From Bacillus sp. OxB-1 (lineage in GTDB: Bacteria > Bacillota > Bacilli > Bacillales_A > Planococcaceae), in contig NZ_AP013294.1 of NCBI RefSeq assembly GCF_000829195.1, forward strand, positions 372,001 through 436,000: DNA of 64,000 nucleotides, read 5' to 3'. Under the pieces are notes generated by a model. That model was not told the DNA's origin. It did not search any database and was given only the letters and a program-made list of their open reading frames with translations. Positions 25,987-33,960 of the stretch are shown piece after piece; the first letter of the stretch is position 1; each line of letters starts with the position of its first letter. Position numbers and translations under genes: made by a program.

Positions 25987-27114
25987 ATGAATAAGAATAC
26001 CACGCTACAGACCTTGGTTCAAAACTTTCTTTCTGAAGAAGAATTACAAACAATCCTTGAAGAGTTCAAGTATGAAGAAAAGGCGCGTAAATGTACGGTT
26101 TCCGTACTCCTTTCCTATCTCATTCACTCAGCGGCGAATGAGTGGAAAAGCATGCGGCACGCTGCAGACCTAGGCAATAGCGTCGGATTGACAACTGTTG
26201 ACCACTCTTCTCTTTCGAAACACATGAAAGCTCTCGATTACGCCATCATGAAGCGGGTCCTGGAAGTGATCATTGGCAAATTAAATCGCGCTGCACGTCG
26301 GAAATTGAAGATGCCAAAAAGTCTTCTTTCCATTGATTCGACGACTGTCACAGTCGGAAAAACTCGTTTACCTTGGGCTGTATATCATGGAGAACGGGCA
26401 GGGATCAAGTTGCATATTAGTTTCACGAATGACACTGGGATGCCGCTCCGGGTGGTCGAAACAACAGGCTTAAAGCATGATGGACCGATTGGAAAGAAGC
26501 TTGAGGACAAGCGGTTTATCCTTGTCGGCGACCGCGCGTATTTTTCGATTGATAAGGTGGATGACTATCGGGATAATGGACAGGATTTCGTGTTCCGCTT
26601 GAAAGATAACATTCAACTAAATCGAAAAAAATCGCTTAAAGGCAGTCGGTCCAAAGACTCCAATGTTGTGGCCGATTTCACATGCACCCTCGGAACGCCG
26701 CAAAAGCAGACACGTAAACGGCATCGAGTCGTTCAGTTTATGGATTACGAAGGCAAGATAATCAGCGCCATCACAAGTCTGATGAATGTGACTGCCGAAG
26801 AAATCGCCGATATGTACAAATCCCGTTGGGCAATCGAATCCTTCTTCCGATGGGTAAAACAAAACCTGAATGTTCCCGTTCTGTTTGGCACAACGGAAAA
26901 TGCCGTATTTAATCAGCTGTTCGCCGCATTGATTACGTATGTTCTCCTTAAATTCCTGCATTCTGAAGGAGGCAAGGCAGCCTATTGCAAACCCTTATCT
27001 TTCGCGGGATTTCAGCGCCTGCTTCTTTGTGATGACCTTCCAATTGAATGGCGACTCGCAATTAAAGACATTTTGGAATGGCAGCAACGATTTTACCTTG
27101 GAAGAGTTGGATAA
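25987..27114 (+). CDS. IS4-family transposase
   Basis: A 375-residue DDE transposase. Catalytic acidic residues lie in LLSIDSTTVTVG and FILVGDRAYFSID. The Y-(2)-R-(3)-E-(6)-K signature of IS4 appears as MYKSRWAIESFFRWVKQNL. The N-terminal domain (VSVLLSYLIHSAANEWKSM) is typical of this group. ATG 25987 is preferred over an upstream in-frame ATG at 25930 because the family starts here and the upstream part overlaps the regulatory hairpin. No frameshift or stop is present, so the element may still move. Confidence 0.93.
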   Translation: MNKNTTLQTLVQNFLSEEELQTILEEFKYEEKARKCTVSVLLSYLIHSAANEWKSMRHAADLGNSVGLTTVDHSSLSKHMKALDYAIMKRVLEVIIGKLNRAARRKLKMPKSLLSIDSTTVTVGKTRLPWAVYHGERAGIKLHISFTNDTGMPLRVVETTGLKHDGPIGKKLEDKRFILVGDRAYFSIDKVDDYRDNGQDFVFRLKDNIQLNRKKSLKGSRSKDSNVVADFTCTLGTPQKQTRKRHRVVQFMDYEGKIISAITSLMNVTAEEIADMYKSRWAIESFFRWVKQNLNVPVLFGTTENAVFNQLFAALITYVLLKFLHSEGGKAAYCKPLSFAGFQRLLLCDDLPIEWRLAIKDILEWQQRFYLGRVG

Positions 27115-27154
27115 TTTTTGGTTAATCAACAGGTCTGAGACAGGGGATCATACC

Positions 27155-27277
27155 ATGTGGGTCATTACCGTATTTAATCAGAAAGACTATCGAATCTTTG
27201 AATACACGAACAGAGACGAGGCAAAACAAGCATTGCTGCGTTTTAGCAAGAATGCGGTGCTTTCTTATACGAATTAA
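27155..27277 (+). CDS. Small protein of 40 residues, separated from its promoter by the IS
   Basis: The translation begins MWVITVFNQKDYRIFEYTNR and ends with LSYTN. It is likely a short alpha/beta peptide with charged composition and a well-defined terminator, and resembles small conserved Bacillales proteins of unknown role. The ATG lies eight bases after AGGGG, which forms part of the IS target duplication. The original promoter is probably the FNR-box promoter at 25741-25780, now 1.3 kb away. Confidence 0.65.
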   Translation: MWVITVFNQKDYRIFEYTNRDEAKQALLRFSKNAVLSYTN

Positions 27278-27278
27278 A

Positions 27279-27318
27279 AAACTTCCCCTAACACTTTTGA
27301 GTGCTAGGGGAAGTTTTT
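27279..27318. terminator. Strong bidirectional terminator
   Basis: AACTTCCCCTAACACT pairs with AGTGCTAGGGGAAGTT with one mismatch, with A and T runs on the outsides. It serves the small 40-residue gene and the convergent catabolic operon. Confidence 0.92.
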
Positions 27319-27345
27319 TGGATTCTGACAAGTGAACGATAATTT

Positions 27346-28284
27346 TCAACTAAACTCATGAACGATCTTCCGATTTCCTTCAGCAATTTTTATTAAATGA
27401 TAAAGTAAGGTGTTATAAGGTGTAGGAATATTATATTGATTAGCTTTCTTTATGAATGCCCCGTTTAGATATTCTATTTCTGTTTCTCTTCCATTTTGTA
27501 GATCGTGATACATAGAAGAATAATGATGCGAAGACATATTGGGATTAAATACATTTTCAATTACATTCATTACCTGCAACTTATCAAAATCTACGCCTTC
27601 CGCTTCAGCAACCAACTCTATCTCACCTAGAACACTTCTAATAACATCCCCAATTATTCCATATGCACCAATTTGTCCAACTGTGCTCGAGGTTAGGGCA
27701 CAAAGTGGATTTAAGACTGCATTAAAAGCTGCTTTTTCCCAAATACTTTGTATAACATTTCCTGATAGTTCGGCCTTTAACCCTGATTTATTGAATAATT
27801 GAATGAGTAATTCTGCTTCTCTTCGTCTTTTTCCTGTAATATGCATTATTTCAATAATTCCTGATCCAGTAGCTTCTACAGTCCCAGGACCATTTAGATT
27901 GGCAGCATATGTTGTAATCCCAGCAAATAATTGCTCGACTGGTACCCATTTGGTCAGGGTTTCCACATTTCCAATTCCATTCTGGAGTGTTAGAATTTTC
28001 GTCTCTGATGTGATCATCTGCAAACAGCTTTGAATAATACTATCTGTTTGCACTGATTTGCTAAAGATTATTAATAAATCCGCTTTTTCGTTACAATTTT
28101 CGGGCAGTTTTGCCGAAATAGGTATAAGGGCTCTTCCTTTATCATCAGTGATAGATAATCCCGTTCGGTTTATTTTATCTACATGTTCTTCCCAATTGTC
28201 GACCAGGATTACTTCATTTTCATTAAATAAAGAACTTCCAAATCTGCATCCCATTGCACCGGCCCCGGCAATTATTACTTTCAC
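27346..28284 (-). CDS. Ketopantoate reductase-family 2-hydroxyacid dehydrogenase
   Basis: A 312-residue NAD(P)-dependent enzyme: Rossmann motif GAGAMGCRFG at the start, TLQNGIGN in the middle, and the catalytic lysine segment SIWEKAAFNAVLNPLCALT. The family covers PanE and the D-2-hydroxyacid dehydrogenases of enterococci and lactobacilli, including D-mandelate dehydrogenase. No pantothenate gene is near. It is the last gene of a TRAP-transporter catabolic operon, so oxidation of a D-2-hydroxy acid to the 2-keto acid is a better guess than pantoate synthesis. Confidence 0.85.
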   Translation of the reverse strand: MKVIIAGAGAMGCRFGSSLFNENEVILVDNWEEHVDKINRTGLSITDDKGRALIPISAKLPENCNEKADLLIIFSKSVQTDSIIQSCLQMITSETKILTLQNGIGNVETLTKWVPVEQLFAGITTYAANLNGPGTVEATGSGIIEIMHITGKRRREAELLIQLFNKSGLKAELSGNVIQSIWEKAAFNAVLNPLCALTSSTVGQIGAYGIIGDVIRSVLGEIELVAEAEGVDFDKLQVMNVIENVFNPNMSSHHYSSMYHDLQNGRETEIEYLNGAFIKKANQYNIPTPYNTLLYHLIKIAEGNRKIVHEFS

Positions 28285-28334
28285 ATTAACCCCTCCTGTC
28301 CAGTTCTCAGATCTGCCAAACTAACTGTTAACAT

Positions 28335-29606
28335 TTAAAAACCCCAAAGAGGGAACATTACTACAATGGGAATATATGTAATGATAAACAAAGCGATAAT
28401 TAAGGCAAGTAACAGCCACCCTGATTCTCGAGCCACGGACATCAGCGGATGTTTCCCAATATTAGATGCAATTAACAATGTAGCTCCAAATGGTGGTGTC
28501 GCCATTCCAATCGCTGTATTTACTACCACAATAATTCCAAATAAGACTGGGTCTATCCCAAGGGCAATAATTACTGGCAAGAACATTGGTACTACAATAA
28601 CCAAGATTGCCATGGTGTCCATAAAAGCACCAAAGAATAATAGAATGATATTGATTAATAATAAAATTATAATTGGATTCTCGGAGAGGGACATTACACT
28701 CGTCACTATCATGGTCGGGATATTTTCATATGCCAAAACATATGCAAAGAGAGCCGCATTGGCAACGATGAACATAATGACTGCTGTCGATCTTGCAGAA
28801 TCCAGAATAATTCCGATGAGGTCTTTTATCTTTAATTCTCGGTAAATAAATAGACCGACAATAACGGCGTAAATGACAGCGACAACCCCTGATTCTGTCG
28901 GCGTCACTACCCCTAAAAAGACACCGCCAAGTAATATAACCGGGGTTCCTAGCGCCCATAAAGAACGGCGTAAAGCATTTAGAAACGTTGAAAATTCAAA
29001 GGCTTCGTCATTCCCTTTATATCCACGCTTCTTTGAAATCACATAGACAACTATTAAAAGAGACAATCCCACAATTAGGCCAGCCGGAACTCCCACAATA
29101 TACAAATCCTTGATAGAGGAACCCGACAAACTTCCATAAATTATTAATGACACGCTTGGTGGAATGATAACTCCCATCGGACTTGCATTCGAAACTATAG
29201 CTGTTGCAAATCCTCGGTTATATCCTTTTTTTTCCATCGCTGGTATCATTAGCGTGCCAAGTGCAGCTGCGGTAGCGATCGCACTGCCGGAAATAGCTGC
29301 AAAAAACATACACCCCAAGATTGTCACTAAAGCTAGACCACCAGTAATTTTACCAACTAACGAATTGGCCAGATCTAATATCCTTTGTGCCAATCCTCCT
29401 GTAAGCATTAAGTTTCCAGCCAGTATAAAGAATGGTATGGCCATTAATGCCGAAACATCGGCTCCTGTGAAAAGTCGCTGGACCACAATCATAGGGGTAA
29501 TATCTGCAAGCAGAACGTAAATAATAGAAGAAAGTCCGATGGTGATCGCCATTGGGACGCCAAGCAAAAATAAAATAATCGTCAAAGCAAAAAACATTAC
29601 AACCAT
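28335..29606 (-). CDS. dctM: TRAP transporter large permease subunit
   Basis: A 423-residue protein with about 12 membrane helices. It forms the transport channel of a tripartite ATP-independent periplasmic transporter driven by sodium or proton gradients. Typical segments are PFFILAGNLMLTGGLAQRI, GSAIATAAALGTLMIPAM and ANIGKHPLMSVARES-like sequence at the end. Its ATG shares one base with the dctQ stop codon. Substrates of this family are carboxylates, keto acids and hydroxy acids. Confidence 0.93.
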   Translation of the reverse strand: MVVMFFALTIILFLLGVPMAITIGLSSIIYVLLADITPMIVVQRLFTGADVSALMAIPFFILAGNLMLTGGLAQRILDLANSLVGKITGGLALVTILGCMFFAAISGSAIATAAALGTLMIPAMEKKGYNRGFATAIVSNASPMGVIIPPSVSLIIYGSLSGSSIKDLYIVGVPAGLIVGLSLLIVVYVISKKRGYKGNDEAFEFSTFLNALRRSLWALGTPVILLGGVFLGVVTPTESGVVAVIYAVIVGLFIYRELKIKDLIGIILDSARSTAVIMFIVANAALFAYVLAYENIPTMIVTSVMSLSENPIIILLLINIILLFFGAFMDTMAILVIVVPMFLPVIIALGIDPVLFGIIVVVNTAIGMATPPFGATLLIASNIGKHPLMSVARESGWLLLALIIALFIITYIPIVVMFPLWGF

Positions 29607-30082
29607 CAGAACCCCTCCTTCTGTTTAACCTTCTTCTTACCTAATCTCCCTACCAAATGAATGATCGTTAACAATCCCGATAGGGGAATCACCGCATAAA
29701 TCCAGGCCATGGAAATCCCCATATTTGCGGAACTCTGAGCTTCCACAACTTTCAGAGCGTCCCAACCAAATTTAATTAAAAATAGGCTATAAATAAAGAT
29801 CATAATCCACTGGATGGGAGCAAACCATTTTCGTAATGTCGGAAACTTATCTTCGAATACTGAAACCGTAATATGACTGTTATCACGTACAGCCGAGGAA
29901 GCGCCGATGTATACGAGAGCAATCATCAGAAACCTGGCAAGTTCATCGGACCAGATAATACCTAATTGAAAAAAATAACGTAATACTACTTGCGTTGCCA
30001 ACACGGCTGTCATTGAGACTAAAAAGATTATAAGAAATACTCGAGATGCTGAATCAATCCAGTAACTAACTCTTTCCAACAT
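29606..30082 (-). CDS. dctQ: TRAP transporter small permease subunit
   Basis: A 158-residue protein with four membrane helices and the DctQ-family patterns VVLRYFFQLGIIWSDELARF and YIGASSAVRDNSHITV. It pairs with DctM. The ATG follows AAGGGGGGAG. It is separated from dctP by 76 bases that contain a hairpin. Confidence 0.92.
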   Translation of the reverse strand: MLERVSYWIDSASRVFLIIFLVSMTAVLATQVVLRYFFQLGIIWSDELARFLMIALVYIGASSAVRDNSHITVSVFEDKFPTLRKWFAPIQWIMIFIYSLFLIKFGWDALKVVEAQSSANMGISMAWIYAVIPLSGLLTIIHLVGRLGKKKVKQKEGF

Positions 30083-30115
30083 ACTGCTCCCCCCTTAAAG
30101 CTTTCTATCTTAAGC

Positions 30116-30147
30116 TCAGGCTGCTCTTTTGTAGAAAGGCAGCCTGA
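30116..30147. other. Intercistronic hairpin between dctP and dctQ
   Basis: TCAGGCTGC pairs with GCAGCCTGA around a 14-base loop without a T run. Such hairpins commonly stabilise upstream mRNA, which would raise binding-protein levels relative to the permease. Confidence 0.6.
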
Positions 30148-30158
30148 AGATAATATAG

Positions 30159-31223
30159 TTATTGAATCTCTTGAATTTTCTTCAGTAAATTATCACCATG
30201 TACCTTATTCCACGCTTCATATGTTTTCTCAAATTTCCCTTCAAACTGGTTACGATCAAAATCGTTGATCTCCATTCCTTTTGCTTTCAACTTCTCCTCG
30301 AACTCACTCTCATTATGTTCGTTTAGCTCTGTCATTTCTTGCCCTGCCTCATAAGCAGCTTCCAAAACGGCTTCCTGGATATGTTCAGGCCACTTATCGA
30401 ATTCCATCTTACTCGCCATGATGAAGCTGAATACAAAGTTTATACCTGTTTTGGATACATAATCTTGGACTTCTGCTACATTTTCGTCATGGATTATATC
30501 CATTGTGTTCTCTTGCGCATCTATCGCTTTTTGTTCGAGCGCTGTATAAGCGTCTCCCCAGTTCATACTTTGTGGACTAGCACCTAACTCTTTATAAGCA
30601 TTTACATAGACAGGACTCTCGATTACCCGAATCGTCATTCCTTTCACATCTTCAGTTGTTTTAAGTGGTTTTTTGGAGTTTGTAATATGCCGGAAACCAC
30701 GTGCCATGATTCCCATGTTTTTCAAATTGGCGGATTCTGTTAATTCTAAATAATCATCCCTTACATCTGAATCTAGAAATCCTTTCACATGAGTCCAATC
30801 GCGGAACAAAAATGGCAAGTCAACTACAGCTGTTTCGGGTGCAAAACCTGAAATGGGAGGTCCATTAATTACCCCGAAATCCAAAGTACCAAACTGCATA
30901 GCCTCAAGAAGTTCCCGATCTGTTCCAAGTTGTCTGAACGGGAAAATATCAACTTGGACTTCACCATCGGTTTTTTCTTCTAACAAGTTTTTAAAGAGTA
31001 CGGCATATTCATGAATATTCGTTGCTTCAGGTGACTGGTGCCCAAGACGCAACTTATAAGTAGCATTACCTGTCTCGGCACTTGTAGCCGAATCATTTAC
31101 AGCCGTATCAGCTTCCCCTTCCGCAGATGCCGTACTACCGTCGTCTTTTGAATACCCTCCGCATGCTGTTAATACCATTAGTGACATGATTACGAGAAAA
31201 GCAAACAACATTTTCTTAGACAT
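30159..31223 (-). CDS. dctP: TRAP transporter solute-binding lipoprotein
   Basis: A 354-residue extracellular binding protein with lipobox LTAC (Cys21). DctP-family signatures are LRLGHQSPEATNIHEYA, FPFRQLGTDRELLEAMQFG, KGMTIRVIESPVYVNAYKELGA-like sequence and TALEQKAIDAQENT. The conserved arginine of RVIES usually binds the substrate carboxylate. ATG 31223 follows AAAGGAGGAG, although the frame stays open upstream. A cre-like site lies 34 bases upstream. Confidence 0.93.
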   Translation of the reverse strand: MSKKMLFAFLVIMSLMVLTACGGYSKDDGSTASAEGEADTAVNDSATSAETGNATYKLRLGHQSPEATNIHEYAVLFKNLLEEKTDGEVQVDIFPFRQLGTDRELLEAMQFGTLDFGVINGPPISGFAPETAVVDLPFLFRDWTHVKGFLDSDVRDDYLELTESANLKNMGIMARGFRHITNSKKPLKTTEDVKGMTIRVIESPVYVNAYKELGASPQSMNWGDAYTALEQKAIDAQENTMDIIHDENVAEVQDYVSKTGINFVFSFIMASKMEFDKWPEHIQEAVLEAAYEAGQEMTELNEHNESEFEEKLKAKGMEINDFDRNQFEGKFEKTYEAWNKVHGDNLLKKIQEIQ

Positions 31224-31256
31224 AACAACTCCTCCTTTGAAATTATAATTCATTGA

Positions 31257-31270
31257 TGTAAACGTTTTCT
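31257..31270. promoter_or_regulatory. Candidate CcpA cre site upstream of dctP
   Basis: TGTAAACGTTTTCT fits the catabolite-responsive element consensus (TGWAANCGNTNWCW). On the minus strand a TATAAT lies a few bases upstream (31276-31281), so bound CcpA would block transcription of the TRAP genes when preferred sugars are present. Confidence 0.6.
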
Positions 31271-31424
31271 CACGGTTTATTATAGATGAATGAGTTTTCA
31301 AATTATTGTCTCAATTCTTCTAGATGGAACTTTTGGAATACTTTTTTCGAAAGTAAGTTGAAAATATATAGAATGATAAAAAGGACCATCACATAAGCTA
31401 TTTGGAAACTCAAACTTATCCATT

Positions 31425-32336
31425 TTAACTAGATACAAACGGGTGGATTGTCTGTTTAATCGTATCCGCTGACCATTGAAGAGCAAGCTTTTCCTCATTT
31501 GTCAATTGCCACTCTGGAATAGAGACGGTACCATTTTGATCAACGACAACCGGGACTCCCATGCTTATTTCGAAAATCCCATATTCTCCATCTAGAATTG
31601 CAGACCCTATCGTCTTCATCTTTTCATTGTTTGTAATGCCGTCTACAATTTTTCCAATACCGGCAGCAGTGGCCCAACCTGTAGTTCGGTCAATATTCAG
31701 ACCATTAAATTCGGTGAACCAATTGCTTACCATTTCTCGAACAGCCTGCTGCACTTGAGAATTTATCGATACTTTTTCATCATTTATTCGAACTTGACTA
31801 AAAAGCGGAACTTGGGTTCTTCCATGTTCTCCGATAACAGGGCTAAACACTTTTTCAGCACTATCGATTTTCATGATAGTCCGAATAGAATGTTCAAACC
31901 TTCGTGAATCATTCAACGTATAACCAAGCAATTGACTTTTTTTGAATTTAAATTCGCGATACAAAAAATAGTTAAGAGCATCCACTGGATTGGATACCGT
32001 CAGTATGAAAGCGCTTTCACAATATCGTTTAATCTGTTTACCGAATTCACGAAATAACGAAATGTTTCCCTCTAAAAATTCGTTTCTCGAAGTAACATCA
32101 TTTCGATTGGGTACTCCTGCAGTAATTATTATAATTTGTGATTCTGCCAGATCCTTATAATTCCCTTTATAAATCTTTTTTTCAGGATAGGTGTTTTGAA
32201 AATCCATAATATGATTAGTGACTAACATATCATTTATATCTAGTAGGCATATTTCTTGCACTTGTTCATTTTGTCCTAGTCGAAAAGCGGTTGCCGAGCC
32301 TAATGTGCCTGCGCCGCCAATAATAGATATTTTCAT
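31425..32336 (-). CDS. Lactate/malate dehydrogenase-family enzyme (L-2-hydroxyacid dehydrogenase)
   Basis: A 303-residue NAD-dependent enzyme: GGAGTLGSATAFRLG at the start, TVSNPVDALNYF, catalytic Asp-Arg in LNDSRRFEHS and catalytic His in GEHGRTQVPLF. The substrate loop (AGVPNRNDVTSRNEF) lacks the usual features of either classical LDH or MDH and is one residue longer, as in L-2-hydroxyisocaproate-type enzymes. In this operon it probably oxidises the L form of the imported hydroxy acid, complementing the ketopantoate-reductase-family enzyme. Confidence 0.85.
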   Translation of the reverse strand: MKISIIGGAGTLGSATAFRLGQNEQVQEICLLDINDMLVTNHIMDFQNTYPEKKIYKGNYKDLAESQIIIITAGVPNRNDVTSRNEFLEGNISLFREFGKQIKRYCESAFILTVSNPVDALNYFLYREFKFKKSQLLGYTLNDSRRFEHSIRTIMKIDSAEKVFSPVIGEHGRTQVPLFSQVRINDEKVSINSQVQQAVREMVSNWFTEFNGLNIDRTTGWATAAGIGKIVDGITNNEKMKTIGSAILDGEYGIFEISMGVPVVVDQNGTVSIPEWQLTNEEKLALQWSADTIKQTIHPFVSS

Positions 32337-32356
32337 GCTTGACTCCCTTCAACACG

Positions 32357-32388
32357 GATTGCTAACCTAATTTTCCAGGTTAGCAATC
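32357..32388. other. Perfect 12-bp intercistronic hairpin
   Basis: GATTGCTAACCT pairs with AGGTTAGCAATC around an 8-base loop in the gap between the aldehyde dehydrogenase and the LDH-family gene. No T run follows on the minus strand, so it is likely an mRNA processing or stability structure. Confidence 0.6.
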
Positions 32389-32466
32389 TATCCTCAATTG
32401 AGTATCTCTGAATCTTTATATCTAAGAAACGAACGTTTGCCAAACCTCAATCCACCCAGTTCATTT

Positions 32467-33960
32467 TTAGAATGGAAAATCTCTAAATTTCGTCTGAACA
32501 GAAATCCATTTCATCGTTGTATATTCATCAATCATCCATGGATTCCCGAATCTCCCCATCCCACTTGCTTTCGTACCCCCGAAAGGAATATTGGGCGCAT
32601 CATTTACCGTTTGATCATTGACATGAGTCATTCCCGAATCAATAGCTAATGCATACTTTTCACCTTTTTCCAAGTCACTTGTGAAAATCGCTGAACTTAG
32701 CCCATGATCTGTCTCATTTGCCAATTTCACGGCTTCATCATCTGTCTCAGCCCTAATAATTAAAGCGATGGGGCCAAACAGTTCAGATTGTGCTACCTTA
32801 CTGTCGTTCTTTACATTTGTAATAACGGAAGGTGTCAAGACATTCCCCTCTCGCTTTCCTTCAAGCACCATTGTTGCCCCTTCTTGTTTCGCCAACTCGA
32901 TAAATCCGATTGCTTTTTGAAGTTGTTGCTCATTAACAAGCGGTCCAATGACCGTATTAGGGTCTTGTGGGTCTCCATAAGCTAAACCTTTCACTTTATC
33001 TGTAAATTTCGCTACGAACTCATCATGTATATTTTTGTGAACAATAATGCGATTAATTATCATACAAATTTGACCTTGATGAATGAACTTGCCAAAAACG
33101 GCTGCATTTACTGCTTGGTCAATATCTGCATCGGATAATACAACGAACGGGCTATTCCCGCCTAATTCAAGTGAAACTCTTTTAAAGTTTTTACCTGCAA
33201 TCGAACCGATATGACGACCAACTGCTGTTGAACCTGTAAAGCTGATCGAACGAGGAATTGGATTTGTTAACATCTCATCTCCAATCTCTTCAATATCGGT
33301 CAACAACATATTAAATACCCCTGCTGGAAGACCGGCATACTCAAATGCTTTTGCCAGGATGACTCCTCCTACAAGCCCCACTTGAATATCCGGCTTATGA
33401 ACAACCGCGTTTCCAAGCGCAATAGCAGGTATTATGGAGCGCATAGATAAATTGACCGGAAAATTAAATGGTGAAATGGAAGAAATTACACCTAACGGCA
33501 ATCGATAAATTTTATTCACTTTTCCTTTAGGCCCACCAGGGACTTCATTCACTTTTCCAAGTTGATCTGTATAATTTAATGCTTCAACTAAGACTGCCAT
33601 CGCAAGGCCATGTTCAATGTTTGCTTTTAGAAGCGTACCACCAGTCTCTCGGCTAATCAGCTGCACGATTTCCTCACGATGTTCTGTCAAGTACTCTGCG
33701 GTTTTTTTAATTACTTGGTTACGCTCTTCAACAGAAGATTTTGCCCACTTCTTTTGCGCTTCCGCTGCCTTTTCAAAAGCTCCGACGGTTTGTTCTTTCG
33801 AAGCTAACTTTATTTCAGCAATGATTGATCGGTCATAGGGATTTAGATCTTTGTAAATCCGATTACTCTCCCCCTCAACCCATTCCCCGTTCAGATAGCT
33901 TTTCCCTTCGACTACTTCCCCGTTCAGATAGCTTTTCGTAATTGTCTCAGACTGTTGCAT
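32467..33960 (-). CDS. Aldehyde dehydrogenase (benzaldehyde/vanillin-type)
   Basis: A 497-residue NAD(P)-dependent dehydrogenase. Catalytic Glu lies in SLELGGNSPF and catalytic Cys in HQGQICMIINR (about residue 300), with SFTGSTAVGRHIG for cofactor binding. The amino end carries an 11-residue tandem duplication (KSYLNGEVVEG then KSYLNGEWVEG) due to a 33-base repeat. It overlaps the ThDP-enzyme gene by 14 bases, so both are translated from one mRNA. It is clearly related to the second aldehyde dehydrogenase at 42501-43958. Expected job: oxidation of the aldehyde made by the decarboxylase. Confidence 0.92.
   Translation of the reverse strand: MQQSETITKSYLNGEVVEGKSYLNGEWVEGESNRIYKDLNPYDRSIIAEIKLASKEQTVGAFEKAAEAQKKWAKSSVEERNQVIKKTAEYLTEHREEIVQLISRETGGTLLKANIEHGLAMAVLVEALNYTDQLGKVNEVPGGPKGKVNKIYRLPLGVISSISPFNFPVNLSMRSIIPAIALGNAVVHKPDIQVGLVGGVILAKAFEYAGLPAGVFNMLLTDIEEIGDEMLTNPIPRSISFTGSTAVGRHIGSIAGKNFKRVSLELGGNSPFVVLSDADIDQAVNAAVFGKFIHQGQICMIINRIIVHKNIHDEFVAKFTDKVKGLAYGDPQDPNTVIGPLVNEQQLQKAIGFIELAKQEGATMVLEGKREGNVLTPSVITNVKNDSKVAQSELFGPIALIIRAETDDEAVKLANETDHGLSSAIFTSDLEKGEKYALAIDSGMTHVNDQTVNDAPNIPFGGTKASGMGRFGNPWMIDEYTTMKWISVQTKFRDFPF

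Larger units (their letters stand above)
25878..27137 (+). mobile_element. IS4-family insertion sequence, 1260 bp, with 9-bp target duplication
   Basis: Inverted ends read CACGCGTGTTGATTAACCAA on the left and CAGACCTGTTGATTAACCAA on the right (reverse complement). They share 14 perfect inner bases. The direct repeat AGACAGGGG flanks both sides (25869-25877 and 27138-27146), as expected of a target duplication. One intact transposase gene lies inside. The duplicated target includes the AGGGG ribosome-binding site of the downstream small gene. Confidence 0.88.
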
